A stretch of DNA of 64,000 bases from Microvirga puerhi. Its GTDB lineage: Bacteria; Pseudomonadota; Alphaproteobacteria; Rhizobiales; Beijerinckiaceae. Both the position numbers and the translations under genes were made by a program. The stretch is from positions 1 to 64,000 of the forward strand of contig NZ_JAIRBM010000018.1 in NCBI RefSeq assembly GCF_020089865.1, written 5' to 3'. This document shows, piece after piece, positions 1 to 8,183 of this stretch (position 1 is its first letter; every line of letters begins with the position of its first letter). Below the pieces are notes generated by a model, which saw only the letters and a list, made by a program, of their open reading frames with translations, was not told the DNA's origin and ran no database searches.

Positions 1-114
1 GCGGATGCTCGGGTCACTGACCTGCCGAGATGGCTGACCTGGTACAATCAACAGCGCCCGCATGGTAGCCTCGGTCGACGAACACCGGCTCAGGCTCTCG
101 CCGGAACAACCTGA
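1..114 (+). mobile_element. 3' end of an rve-type (IS3/IS481-like) transposase, cut by the window edge
   Basis: Frame 1 is open from the first base and encodes 37 residues before a TGA at 112-114. The stretch WYNQQRPHGSLGRRTPAQAL is the typical C-terminal end of retroviral-type integrase transposases, where the W-Y-N-x-x-R-P-H segment follows the last catalytic glutamate of the DDE core. The N-terminus and catalytic residues lie outside the window, so intactness cannot be judged. IS481 and IS3 share this ending and I cannot separate them here. Confidence 0.75.
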
Positions 115-173
115 TCAGAACTCACACCTAGCAGGCGGCATTCGCTAAATCGACGCAATAGAACAGAGCATAT

Positions 174-482
174 CTAGAGTTCAGGTTCATCCTGACGTGC
201 AATCTCCTCCAGGATAAGCAGGTGGCGCTCGCGCCAAGTCCGGAGGGATTGTTGATAGGTGCGAAGCAGCTCTTTGGCTTTCGTCGCGTCCTGTCCGTTC
301 CGGGCTATCCTATCAATCCGGAGCATCTGACCCGATATGCACTTCTCGATCTCGGCGATCTTTCGATCAACCTTATCGAGGTCTTCGCGCTCTTTCCAAA
401 CTTGGGCCATAGCGCTACGGATTGTGTCCCTGATTGTGGTCGGAGACCATAGGCTCATTGAGATTAATGCGGTGGCTCGCAA
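174..482 (-). CDS. Small hypothetical protein, probably coiled-coil
   Basis: A 102-residue, highly charged protein. After a short N-terminal region (about residues 1-30) it is rich in Lys, Glu, Arg and Leu (WKEREDLDKVDRKIAEIEK and onward), as expected for a helical coiled coil of about 65 residues. There is no signal peptide or membrane segment. No clear ribosome binding site marks the start, and Met9 or Met25 (start of MAQVWKERED) are alternatives. It lies between a transposase remnant and a glycosyltransferase on the opposite strand, so context gives no function. I do not recognise a family. Confidence 0.5.
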   Translation of the reverse strand: MRATALISMSLWSPTTIRDTIRSAMAQVWKEREDLDKVDRKIAEIEKCISGQMLRIDRIARNGQDATKAKELLRTYQQSLRTWRERHLLILEEIARQDEPEL

Positions 483-634
483 GAAGCATTAGGACTGCAT
501 GCCCGCATCCGGTCAACTTGGTTCCTCGGGACAAAAAGCGACAAGGTGGGCGCCTGCCCGAGTATCGGTAGTGCATCGGAAGGTCTGTTTCTGGCAAGTC
601 GTCCGGTACTGCAGAACATCGATCGGTATCTCTG

Positions 635-1873
635 ATGAGGCGGCTTGGAGGCACGGACTTGGCGGACTCTGTAGCAAAAGTATTGGCTCAAGCTGGCGAT
701 GTTCAGCCCCTTGCGGGGCGCACCATCCTTCAGATCATTCCTGAGCTCGAGGCTGGCGGGGCCGAGCGCACTACCGTCGACATCGCAGCGGGGCTGGCAG
801 CTATCGGCGCGCGCGCCCTCGTTCTCACGGCGGGCGGGCGAATGGTTGCCGAACTCCAAGCGAAGGGCGGTGTATGGATCCCATTCCCGGCGACGACTAA
901 GAACCCGTTCAAGATGGCGCTCAATGTCAGGTCTTTAGCAAGGTTCTGCGTCGCCGAGCAGGTCGCCATCGTTCATGCCCGCTCCCGTGCCCCGGCCTGG
1001 GTGGCGCTAGGCGCATCGCGATCCCTGGGGATTCCATTCGTGACGACCTATCATGGTAGCTATTCCGGCCGCTCTGCACCCAAGGTGTTCTACAATTCGG
1101 TCATGGCGCGTGGCGATGCTGTGATCGCTAACTCGTACTATACCGCTAACCTGATACGCTCGGTGCACCCTCGCTTCAGCTCGCGGATCACAGTCATCCC
1201 GCGGGGCACGGATTTGGCTGCATTCTCTCCAGCCGCTGTCAGTCCTGAACGGGTCGAGGCTTTACGCCAGGCGTGGAACGTGGCTTCCCACGCGCGGATT
1301 GTACTGCTTGCAGCCCGCCTGACTGGCTGGAAGGGCCAGAAGATTCTGATCGAAGCGGCCGCCAAACTGAAGCGGACCGGACTTGTCGATACTACATTCA
1401 TACTTGCCGGGGATCCACAAGGTCGAACCTCGTATGTGCACGACCTTGATGCCTTGATTGCCTCCCGCGGGCTGACGGACATTGTCCGACATGTTGGTCA
1501 CTGCACCGACATGCCGGCGGCCTTTCTCGCAGCTGCGGTTGTCACGGTTCCCTCAACCGAGCCCGAGGCTTTCGGGCGCTCGGCCGTTGAGGCGCAGGCA
1601 ATGGGAACGCCGGTGGTCGTCTCCAACCATGGAGCGGTTCCGGAAACCGTGCTCGCTCCGCCGGTCTCCTCAGATCACGAACGCACGGGCTGGAGCGTTC
1701 CGCCGGGCGACGTCGATGCACTCGCCCATGGAATTGCTGCGGCACTAGCGCTCAGCCCCACGGAGAGGGAAGCGATGAGGCAGCGGGCGCGGATCCATGT
1801 CGAACGCCACTTCTCGCTCGAACGGATGATCTCCAGCACGCTCGACGTCTACGCAGGGCTCATCGGGATCTGA
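635..1873 (+). CDS. Glycosyltransferase family 4 protein
   Basis: A 412-residue GT-B fold glycosyltransferase that should transfer a sugar from a nucleotide-sugar donor to an envelope glycan or lipid acceptor in the cytoplasm. The N-terminal Rossmann half begins with ILQIIPELEAGGAER (residues 31-45), the usual acceptor-side glycine loop. The C-terminal half carries the retaining GT4 E-x7-E signature in EPEAFGRSAVEA (E311 and E319), followed by MGTPVV. Length is normal for the family. About 28 residues precede the conserved start, so the true start may be slightly downstream; no strong ribosome binding site decides it. The next gene on this strand is a Kdo-hydroxylase-like enzyme, which suggests a lipopolysaccharide core role. 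Donor and acceptor are unknown. Confidence 0.85.
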   Translation: MRRLGGTDLADSVAKVLAQAGDVQPLAGRTILQIIPELEAGGAERTTVDIAAGLAAIGARALVLTAGGRMVAELQAKGGVWIPFPATTKNPFKMALNVRSLARFCVAEQVAIVHARSRAPAWVALGASRSLGIPFVTTYHGSYSGRSAPKVFYNSVMARGDAVIANSYYTANLIRSVHPRFSSRITVIPRGTDLAAFSPAAVSPERVEALRQAWNVASHARIVLLAARLTGWKGQKILIEAAAKLKRTGLVDTTFILAGDPQGRTSYVHDLDALIASRGLTDIVRHVGHCTDMPAAFLAAAVVTVPSTEPEAFGRSAVEAQAMGTPVVVSNHGAVPETVLAPPVSSDHERTGWSVPPGDVDALAHGIAAALALSPTEREAMRQRARIHVERHFSLERMISSTLDVYAGLIGI

Positions 1874-2182
1874 GGATATTCATAGGAGAACCCTTACTCT
1901 CTCACCAGCCAGGCCCTGCAGGAAAAGCCATCTTTACGTCCGAGATTGCAAGATGACAGAACAATTCTCGCCTGATCGAATGCACTATTGATCGCAGTCC
2001 TGGTGCTACTGAGAGTTGGGTCGGCACGTTAGGTTATCCTAACCTATACTTCGGAGGTATACTCCTGCGAGCCGTGAGCGGTTACACAAATATTTGTTTT
2101 GCCGGATCTGCGAGTCTCTCCCTGCAGATACTGGTGCCATTTGCCGCTGAGGACGCTACCCGACTACGCGAGGACCACCGCG
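1874..2182. other. Intergenic region between the glycosyltransferase and the dioxygenase
   Basis: No coding region is supported here. The only structure seen is a short inverted repeat at 2028-2043. The stretch is more AT-rich than the flanking genes and probably contains the promoter of the downstream gene, but I see no convincing -35/-10 pair. Confidence 0.4.
2028..2043. promoter_or_regulatory. Inverted repeat GTTAGG-TTAT-CCTAAC
   Basis: A perfect 6-bp inverted repeat with a 4-bp spacer, 140 bp before the start of the Kdo-hydroxylase-like gene. It has no T-run, so it is a poor terminator; an operator is possible. Assignment is speculative. Confidence 0.25.
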
Positions 2183-3058
2183 ATGAGCATGATCGAAAGT
2201 CTTGATATCGACTGCTGGTCAGGTCCATTCCCCGCGGAGGTGCAGGACGGAGCATTGAGTGCGCTCGAAGGTGGCCGGGTCGTCTTCTGCCCTAATCTGG
2301 CTTTCGCCCTGAGACAAGAGGAAGCGACGCTGCTGTCGTCCGACTTCGCGAGTGGAAATGCTAAGAACATCAGCCTGGACCCAGCTAGAGGTGAAGTCAG
2401 CGGCACGACCGAGAGCGGCGAGACGGAGCAGCTGCATGCAATGATGCAGCGCTTTGCTCAGGCAACCGCCCAGATTGTTGCGGGCCTCTTCCCGACCTAT
2501 GCAAAAGGGATCGGGCAGGCGCGGACCAGCTATCGCCCGATCGAAATCGTGGACCGCCAGTCGTCGCCACGCAAGAACGACAAGCTGTTGCACGTGGACG
2601 CCTTCCCATCCCGCCCGACGCGGGGGCGCCGCATCCTGCGGGTCTTCTCAAACATCAATCCGGCAGGGAAGCCGCGTATCTGGCATGTGGGCGAACCGTT
2701 CGAGGAGTTCGCTCGCAAATATGTCGGCGTGGTGCGTCGCCCTTATCCGTTGGAGCCCTCGCTACTAGCAGTCCTCGGAATCACCAAGGGCAAGCGTAGT
2801 GCCTACGATCAGATCATGTTGGGCTTGCATGATAAGGGTAAACTCGACGCTCGTTACCAGAAAGAGGCGCCGCAGACGGAGTTCGCATTTCCAGCCGGTA
2901 CCACATGGCTCTGCTATACCGATCAGGTGCTCCATGCCGCGCTCGCCGGCCAGTTTGCTTTGGAGCAAACGTTTCATGTGGATGTCGCCGCCTTGGCGCA
3001 TCCGGAGCGCTCGCCGCTCAGAGTGCTAGAGAGGATGACTGGGCAGTCTTTAGTTTAG
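2183..3058 (+). CDS. Kdo hydroxylase family Fe(II)/2-oxoglutarate dioxygenase (KdoO-like)
   Basis: A 291-residue protein resembling the Kdo 3-hydroxylases that convert the outer Kdo of lipopolysaccharide to Ko (D-glycero-D-talo-octulosonate). HVDAFPSRPTRGRRILRVF (residues 137-155) carries the first part of the iron facial triad, H137-x-D139. A distal histidine, most likely H251 in DQVLHAALAG, would complete it. Family identity rests on recognising this motif pattern. I chose the ATG at 2183 because GCGAGG lies just upstream; the frame is open further upstream to 2099. There is no signal peptide, which fits action on the inner leaflet. Its neighbour is a GT4 enzyme, consistent with core oligosaccharide modification. 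Mobile-element debris begins directly downstream. Confidence 0.75.
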   Translation: MSMIESLDIDCWSGPFPAEVQDGALSALEGGRVVFCPNLAFALRQEEATLLSSDFASGNAKNISLDPARGEVSGTTESGETEQLHAMMQRFAQATAQIVAGLFPTYAKGIGQARTSYRPIEIVDRQSSPRKNDKLLHVDAFPSRPTRGRRILRVFSNINPAGKPRIWHVGEPFEEFARKYVGVVRRPYPLEPSLLAVLGITKGKRSAYDQIMLGLHDKGKLDARYQKEAPQTEFAFPAGTTWLCYTDQVLHAALAGQFALEQTFHVDVAALAHPERSPLRVLERMTGQSLV

Positions 3059-3253
3059 ACAAGTCAGGAACAGTCAGGCACATGTGCCATTCCAGCCTGC
3101 TTCAAGAGGTGGGAACAAGAATTGCTCCCAAACACATGCTAAGTTAGAACCAACCAGGAGCCTGCTTTTCGCTCGGTCGGAACATGTGGCTCGTGCTAAG
3201 GATTATGGCAGATGCAAGGGCCAGAAGTCGTCCACGAGCGGGGGCCTCTCGCT

Positions 3254-3420
3254 TCATGCATAGGTGCCGGTGAGATTGATATGTTCCCAGCTCAATGGGG
3301 AGCGGTGGTTGAGCATCTCGATGGGAATGATGCGCCCCAGCTGACGAAGATGATCCACGGCGCGTCCAAGGCGGACCGTATTCTGGTGAATGATTGCACT
3401 GACCACCAGATTCAGAACTT
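3254..3420 (-). mobile_element. Tn3-family transposase remnant (C-terminal end)
   Basis: Reading the minus strand from about 3420 to the TGA at 3254-3256 gives a stretch containing NLVVSAIIHQNTVRLGRAV and ending SPLSWEHINLTGTY. This is the conserved C-terminus of Tn3-family transposases: an N-x-V-x-L block followed by S-P-L-x-W-E-H-I-N. Only about 55 residues remain and I see no upstream continuation, so it is a dead fragment. The opposite strand is open but is a shadow. Confidence 0.75.
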
Positions 3421-3576
3421 GAGGCACAGAGGGACTAACTGTTCAAATGAGCGGTCTAGATCTCATGGCGTTCACGGAAGAGCGCAGTCCATTTGGGATC
3501 TATTGCAGCTTTGACGATTGTTCCGCCTGGGCTACGACACAGTGCGGCAAGTAGGGCTAGCGGTGAGGCAAAATGA

Positions 3577-3960
3577 CAAGAACCTGTTCAAAGGTCGGCA
3601 CTTCACGACAGAGATTATCCCCTGAGCCGGCCGCTGGTATCTACAGTTCCGATCAGCTATCGTGATCTTGAGTGCATGTTGGTCGACTGCGGCATTCAGG
3701 TTGACCATACGACCCTCTCTCGCTGGATACAGGCTCATGCTCCCGAGTTGGGCACGCGCATTCGGCCGCATCTGTGCACAACGAATAGCCCCTGGCGCAG
3801 GGCAAACTCTGGCGCTTTACCAAACTGGCGCTTTACCAAACTCCGGCAGGTAAAGTTCTTGAACGACATTGTCGAGCAGAATCGTCGACCCATCAAGCGG
3901 CTGGTCAGATCTAGGATGGATTTCAAGACCTTCAGGTTTGCCTCACAGACGCGAGCACTT
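3577..3960 (+). mobile_element. IS6-family transposase pseudogene with internal deletion
   Basis: Pieces of one IS6-type transposase occur in order in two frames. LFKGRHFTTEIIP is followed by a stop. The reading then shifts to ISYRDLECMLVDCGIQVDHT and on to PELGTRIRPHL. After an abrupt jump the C-terminal block QVKFLNDIVEQNRRPIKRLV follows. Normally about 100 residues with the DDE catalytic core separate the last two blocks; here they are less than 60 bp apart. The element therefore carries a nonsense codon, a frameshift and a core deletion, and cannot be active. Confidence 0.8.
3811..3842. repeat. Exact 16-bp tandem duplication
   Basis: GGCGCTTTACCAAACT occurs twice head to tail (3811-3826 and 3827-3842), exactly at the internal deletion scar of the IS6-family pseudogene. 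It looks like a replication-slippage or end-joining footprint. Confidence 0.85.
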
Positions 3961-4042
3961 TCAGCCACTCACCGCCTGAACGCATCGCGAAATTCCCATC
4001 GTTCTCTCGTCCTTACGCCGGATTTACGACGGAGCCTTTGCA

Positions 4043-5122
4043 TCAGTTCAAGCGATTGCCACTCTCGGCAAAGACGTGAAGACTATCGTCTCTGCCGTTG
4101 ACGGACAGGACTGTTCCAGGAGCCACCTCACTGGTTCGCGGAAGCTCGATCGTAACAAGTCGGTCGGCACCGATATCGAGATAGGCATATGTCTGACCGC
4201 CAAGCCGCTCAACGACAACGATTTCACCTGTAAGCCAAGCCTCGCTCGTGTTGCAGAGATTTAAGTCTTCCGGCCGAATTCCGAGGGTGATGGGTGCGCC
4301 AGCCTGAACTGGTTGGACCGTCGGAATCGGAATTTCGATGGTCTTGTCCTGCAGTTGCGCGCCAAGGACGCCTCGCTCTTGATCCACCCGTATGCTGAAG
4401 GTGTTCATTGTCGGACTGCCGATGAAACGGGCGACGAACAGTGTCTGCGGCCGGTGATAAAGGTCGAGCGGTCGACCGACTTGCTCTACCCGTCCTCCGT
4501 GCATCACGACGATCCGATCCGCGAGGGTCATCGCTTCAACTTGGTCATGGGTCACGTAAACGGTGGTCGCGCGCATCCGACGATGGAGTTTTGCCATTTC
4601 AAGGCGCATTTCCACGCGAAGTGCCGCATCCAGATTGGATAGGGGCTCGTCGAAGAGAAAAGCCTCGGGCTCCCGAACGATGGCTCGCCCCATCGCGACA
4701 CGCTGTCGTTGCCCGCCCGAGAGCTGACCGGGCAGCCGGTCAAGGAACGGCGTAATCTTGAGAACCTCCGCAGCCTTGGCAACCCGCTGGCTGATTTCCG
4801 CGACCGGTGCGTGTCTCATCTTGAGGCCAAATGCCATGTTGTCGCCGACGTTCATGTGCGGATAGAGGGCATAGTCCTGAAACACCATTGCAATATTGCG
4901 GTTCGCAGGTGGGAGTTCGTTGACGGCATTATCGCCTATGCGCAGCGTGCCCGACGTAATCTCTTCCAGACCGGCGATCATCCTGAGCAAGGTCGACTTT
5001 CCGCAGCCTGACGGTCCCACGAGGACGAGAAATTCGCCATCGCCGATAGTGAGGTCGATCCCATGGACCACTTCGAGCTCACCGTAGCTCTTCCTGAGCC
5101 CCTCAAGCCTGATCTGTGCCAT
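4043..5122 (-). CDS. Sugar-type (CUT1, UgpC/MsmK/MalK-like) ABC transporter ATP-binding protein
   Basis: A 359-residue ATPase that energises import through a CUT1 permease pair. It has Walker [10 protein letters not shown] (residues 36-44), the signature LSGGQ (134-138), Walker B AFLFDEP (154-160), an H-loop in VTHDQVEAM, and a C-terminal regulatory OB-like domain (from about 240) typical of MalK/UgpC. The ATG at 5122 has a strong GGGAGG site 8 bp upstream; the frame is open further but only into the control region. It is transcribed divergently from the GntR regulator and the rest of the cluster (binding protein 6907, permeases 8184 and 9101), which contains no other ATPase. This is therefore the cognate subunit. 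Confidence 0.92.
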   Translation of the reverse strand: MAQIRLEGLRKSYGELEVVHGIDLTIGDGEFLVLVGPSGCGKSTLLRMIAGLEEITSGTLRIGDNAVNELPPANRNIAMVFQDYALYPHMNVGDNMAFGLKMRHAPVAEISQRVAKAAEVLKITPFLDRLPGQLSGGQRQRVAMGRAIVREPEAFLFDEPLSNLDAALRVEMRLEMAKLHRRMRATTVYVTHDQVEAMTLADRIVVMHGGRVEQVGRPLDLYHRPQTLFVARFIGSPTMNTFSIRVDQERGVLGAQLQDKTIEIPIPTVQPVQAGAPITLGIRPEDLNLCNTSEAWLTGEIVVVERLGGQTYAYLDIGADRLVTIELPRTSEVAPGTVLSVNGRDDSLHVFAESGNRLN

Positions 5123-5155
5123 TGCGCTTCCCTCCCAGGAGCGGAAATCTATAGG

Positions 5156-5197
5156 TTGCTTACCATTATCAATAATGATAATCATATCGATAAGCAA
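5156..5197. promoter_or_regulatory. Nested inverted repeats in the divergent promoter region (candidate GntR operator)
   Basis: The 92-bp gap between the divergent starts is AT-rich. It contains a perfect 7-4-7 palindrome, ATTATCA-ATAA-TGATAAT (5165-5182), flanked by TTGCTTA (5156-5162) and TAAGCAA (5191-5197), which are also perfect inverted copies. FadR-type GntR regulators often bind short palindromes in their own divergent promoters. The neighbouring regulator is the obvious candidate ligand; that assignment is inference. Confidence 0.5.
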
Positions 5198-5214
5198 CAG
5201 CACGAAAGACACCA

Positions 5215-5904
5215 ATGCCCGGTCTTTATGCCCAGCGGACAGCCCGGCCTTCCGCTCTCCGGCCTGCGAAATCAGGTGAGGTTTATGAGGCCGTGAAGCG
5301 GGACATCATGCTGGGCGAACTCCCGCCTGGAGAGCCGCTGACCGAAATGGAGCTTGCGGGTCTCTTCGGCTGCAGCCAAGGCCCGGTGCGTGAGGCTCTC
5401 CTTCAGTTGCAGGAGGAGGGGCTTGTCATTCGGCAAGGGCATCGGGGCACTCGCGTCGCGAGCTGCACCGCTGACGAAGCGGTCGAGATGTTCCGGCTGC
5501 GGCAATCCATAGAGTGTCGTGGAGTGATCCGGGCCATCCAGCATCCAAGCCGGACGCTCGTTGCGGACCTCAAGAGCCTCGTTGCAGAGATGGAGAATGC
5601 CGCGGGCGCCGGCGATGAATACAGACTCGCCGAGTTCGACCGGGATTTTCATCGCCGGCTACTGAGAGATGCCGACCTGCCCGCCCTCGATCCCATCCTG
5701 CATCGCTGCCTCGTCCACAACCACCGTTTCAAGATCTCCGAGTCGAAGCAGGAGCGGGATCTTTTTGCCACCGCCCGGCGTCACGTCTCGATCGTGGATG
5801 CCGTCGAGCGGTCCGACGCGGCCAAGGCGGCTGAGGCTCTGGCGCATCACATTGCCACCATCGTGGATCTCGGGCCCGAAGTCTTTGCGAATGGTGAACA
5901 CTGA
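5215..5904 (+). CDS. GntR family transcriptional regulator, FadR/FCD type
   Basis: A 229-residue regulator. Residues about 23-90 form the winged helix ([19 protein letters not shown], then the recognition region [14 protein letters not shown]). The rest is an FCD effector domain with the expected metal-ligand pattern: FDRDFH, then [10 protein letters not shown], then LAHHIATI. Such proteins usually repress an adjacent catabolic operon until its small organic-acid or sugar-acid inducer binds. It is divergent from the ATPase gene, and its stop overlaps the next start (TGATG), so it heads the cluster and is probably autoregulated through the palindromes just upstream. Confidence 0.9.
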   Translation: MPGLYAQRTARPSALRPAKSGEVYEAVKRDIMLGELPPGEPLTEMELAGLFGCSQGPVREALLQLQEEGLVIRQGHRGTRVASCTADEAVEMFRLRQSIECRGVIRAIQHPSRTLVADLKSLVAEMENAAGAGDEYRLAEFDRDFHRRLLRDADLPALDPILHRCLVHNHRFKISESKQERDLFATARRHVSIVDAVERSDAAKAAEALAHHIATIVDLGPEVFANGEH

Positions 5905-6944
5905 TGCGTGACGAGCCAAACGATCTTCCCAATGCACTGACGCCCGAGATGATTGCGCTCATGGAGCGTATGGCGCAGGAGGACGGGCCGCAGCCCGATC
6001 CGACTCTTTTGCCGGCCTCCGAGGGTCGTATTGCAGCGGCACGGGGAAACCTGCGCTGGAACATCGATCTTCCGGCCATGGCCGCGGTCCGTGAACTCCA
6101 TGTCTCCGCCGATCCTGGACTTCACTCGGCTGAGTGCCGTGTGCGAGTTCTCGTTCCGGAGGGCTATTCAGCAGGTGCGCTCCTCTTCGTGCATGGCGGT
6201 GGCTTTGCGTTCTGCAGCCCGGAAACACATGAAAGATGTGCCCGTGTCCTTGCGATCGAATCCGGCATGGCAGTTGTGGTGCCAGATTATCGGTTAGCGC
6301 CGGAGCATGCCTATCCGGCTGGCCTCAACGACGTGATCGCATGCTTGCGAGCGCTGCAATCCCACCCATCCACCTTCGGGCTTGAGCCTGGGCCTCTCCT
6401 GATTTCAGGTGATTCAGCGGGGGCCAATCTGGCGCTGGCAGCAATGATCCACGAGCATCGACTAGGGCGCCGGCTACCCGTCGGGGGCATCCTCTTCTAC
6501 GGCGTCTATTCAGCCGATCACACCTCGCCGTCTCATGCGCGCTTCGCAGACGGGCCGGGTCTCACGACTGGAAAGATGAGCCGCTACTGGGATTGGTATG
6601 TGCCACATCCGACCCGCCGGCTCGACCCGCTGGCAGCTCCTTTGCAGGCCGGAGATCAGGAACTTCAGGCTCTGCCGCCCTTGTGGCTCATGGCCGCCGG
6701 AATCGACCCGCTTTTGTCCGACACCATTGTTCTTGGACAGCGTCTGCACGCGCTGGGACGCCAAGACCCGGTCACCATCGTTCCTGGGGTCGTGCATGGC
6801 TTCCTGCAGATGACCGTGTCGCTCCACGCGGCGCGAAAAGCCTTGGCCGAGGCAGGAGCAGCGGCCCGGAGGTTGGCACAGACCAACTCTTCAAACGGAG
6901 GAAACGATGAAGAGGCTCATGAAGAAATTGCTGGCAGCCTGTAG
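5904..6944 (+). CDS. Alpha/beta hydrolase, hormone-sensitive-lipase-like esterase
   Basis: A 346-residue cytoplasmic esterase of the HSL (bacterial family IV) group. It has the oxyanion motif HGGG (residues 97-100) and nucleophile elbow GDSAG (Ser171). The acid Asp probably lies in AGIDPLLSD near 270 and the His in VVHGFLQM near 300. YRLAPEHAYPA is a family hallmark. There is no signal peptide. The gene starts on the stop of the regulator and its 3' end overlaps the binding-protein gene by 38 bp, so the three are translationally tied. Placement in an uptake operon suggests that the imported compound is an ester or acylated sugar, or a lactone that needs hydrolysis; the substrate is unknown. 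Confidence 0.88.
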   Translation: MRDEPNDLPNALTPEMIALMERMAQEDGPQPDPTLLPASEGRIAAARGNLRWNIDLPAMAAVRELHVSADPGLHSAECRVRVLVPEGYSAGALLFVHGGGFAFCSPETHERCARVLAIESGMAVVVPDYRLAPEHAYPAGLNDVIACLRALQSHPSTFGLEPGPLLISGDSAGANLALAAMIHEHRLGRRLPVGGILFYGVYSADHTSPSHARFADGPGLTTGKMSRYWDWYVPHPTRRLDPLAAPLQAGDQELQALPPLWLMAAGIDPLLSDTIVLGQRLHALGRQDPVTIVPGVVHGFLQMTVSLHAARKALAEAGAAARRLAQTNSSNGGNDEEAHEEIAGSL

Positions 6945-8115
6945 CCTTGCGGCAGGACTGTCCCTTGCAGGTGGCGCCCATGCGGAAACGGTCCGCTTCT
7001 GGTACCACTTCGACAACCCGGACAACCCGATGTCGGCGCTCGTCCAGAAGTTCGAAGCCCAGAACCCGGGCATCAAGATCGAGGCGGAGAACGTTCCCTG
7101 GAACAGCTACTACGATAACCTCTACACATCCATCGTCGGGGGCAATGCTCCAGACGCAGCGATGGTCAAGCTCTTCGCTCAGCCGCGCCTCGTCGAGATG
7201 GGCGCCCTCGAGCCGATCGGCAAGAGGATCGACGCCTGGCCGGGCAAGGCCGATCTTCTCGACAATCTTCTGAGCCTCAACAAGGGTCCGGACGGACAGC
7301 AATACTATCTGCCCATCCAGTATGTGGTGCTCTATCTCTATTATCGGACAGATCTCTTCAAAGCCGCTGGTCTGGAGCCTCCGAAGACTTGCGACGAGTT
7401 CCTCACTGCGGCCAAGGCGCTCACCAAAGCGCCTGACGTTTACGGATTCGGCTTCCGCGGAGGGAAGGGCGGCTGGGATCAGTGGGGCACCTTCGTGTTT
7501 TCGGGAGGTGCGAAGTTCGAGAAGGGCGGCCTGACGACGCCACAGGCCATCAAGGCCAATCAGTGGCTCATCGACCTCTATCGGGTGCACAAGGTCTTCC
7601 CGCCATCCGCACCGAATGACGGTTTCCAGGAGATCCTCGCCGCTTTCAAGAGCGGCAAGACGGCGATGACCATCCATCACATCGGTTCGTCTGCCGACAT
7701 CGTGAAGGCGCTCGGAGACAAAGTGTCCGCCGCGCCGGTTCCCAGTTGCGGCGAGCGGCCTTGGACCTCCTATGGCGACGAGTCTCTTGCGATCTTCTCG
7801 TCCTCGAAAGACAAGGATGCCGCCTGGAAATGGATCTCGTTCCTCGCCGAAGGCGAGAACAACGTCCTGTTCAACAAGGCGACAGGCCAGCTGACCGTCA
7901 CGAAGAGCGGATCGAAGGACTGGAAGCTTCATGAAAAGCGCTTCGTCGATGCGACGGTCGCGTCGCTTCCTTTCGCGGCAGTGTTGCCCCAGACGTCAGC
8001 CACGGCCGACTTTGTGAACACGGTATGGCCGACCACCATGCAGCGGGCCCTGACGGGAGAGATCACCGCGGATCAGATGATGAAGGAGATCGAGGCGCTC
8101 CTCGCATCACAGTGA
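6907..8115 (+). CDS. Extracellular solute-binding protein, family 1 (sugar ABC importer)
   Basis: A 402-residue periplasmic receptor with a Sec signal peptide, cleaved probably after GGAHA (near residue 27). The mature protein opens with ETVRFWYHFDNPDNP, typical of family 1 sugar-binding proteins, and contains the lobe motif YLPIQYVVLYLYYRTDLFK. A GGAGG site sits 5 bp before the ATG although it is inside the upstream esterase gene. It delivers the ligand to the permeases at 8184 and 9101. A hairpin follows directly downstream. The ligand cannot be read from the sequence. Confidence 0.92.
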   Translation: MKRLMKKLLAACSLAAGLSLAGGAHAETVRFWYHFDNPDNPMSALVQKFEAQNPGIKIEAENVPWNSYYDNLYTSIVGGNAPDAAMVKLFAQPRLVEMGALEPIGKRIDAWPGKADLLDNLLSLNKGPDGQQYYLPIQYVVLYLYYRTDLFKAAGLEPPKTCDEFLTAAKALTKAPDVYGFGFRGGKGGWDQWGTFVFSGGAKFEKGGLTTPQAIKANQWLIDLYRVHKVFPPSAPNDGFQEILAAFKSGKTAMTIHHIGSSADIVKALGDKVSAAPVPSCGERPWTSYGDESLAIFSSSKDKDAAWKWISFLAEGENNVLFNKATGQLTVTKSGSKDWKLHEKRFVDATVASLPFAAVLPQTSATADFVNTVWPTTMQRALTGEITADQMMKEIEALLASQ

Positions 8116-8122
8116 TCGTTCA

Positions 8123-8148
8123 GGCTGCGCTCTCACGAGGGCGCAGCC
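8123..8148 (+). terminator. Intercistronic hairpin after the binding-protein gene
   Basis: GGCTGCGC (8123-8130) and GCGCAGCC (8141-8148) pair perfectly around a 10-nt loop and are followed by TTCTTC. The hairpin lies between binding protein and permease in one operon. It could act as a partial terminator or RNA-stabilising element that keeps the binding protein in excess, a known arrangement in ABC operons. Confidence 0.55.
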
Positions 8149-8183
8149 TTCTTCTCCGACGTAACGACGAAAGATCGCATCTG

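Noticed and set aside
3212..3514. Plus-strand 100-codon frame in the mobile-element region
   Set aside because: It is the shadow of the Tn3 transposase tail, which reads convincingly on the minus strand.
6772..7932. Long minus-strand open frame (386 codons) opposite the binding-protein gene
   Set aside because: It lies antisense to a clearly recognisable family 1 binding protein in GC-rich DNA, has no family motif and no ribosome binding site; a codon-bias shadow.
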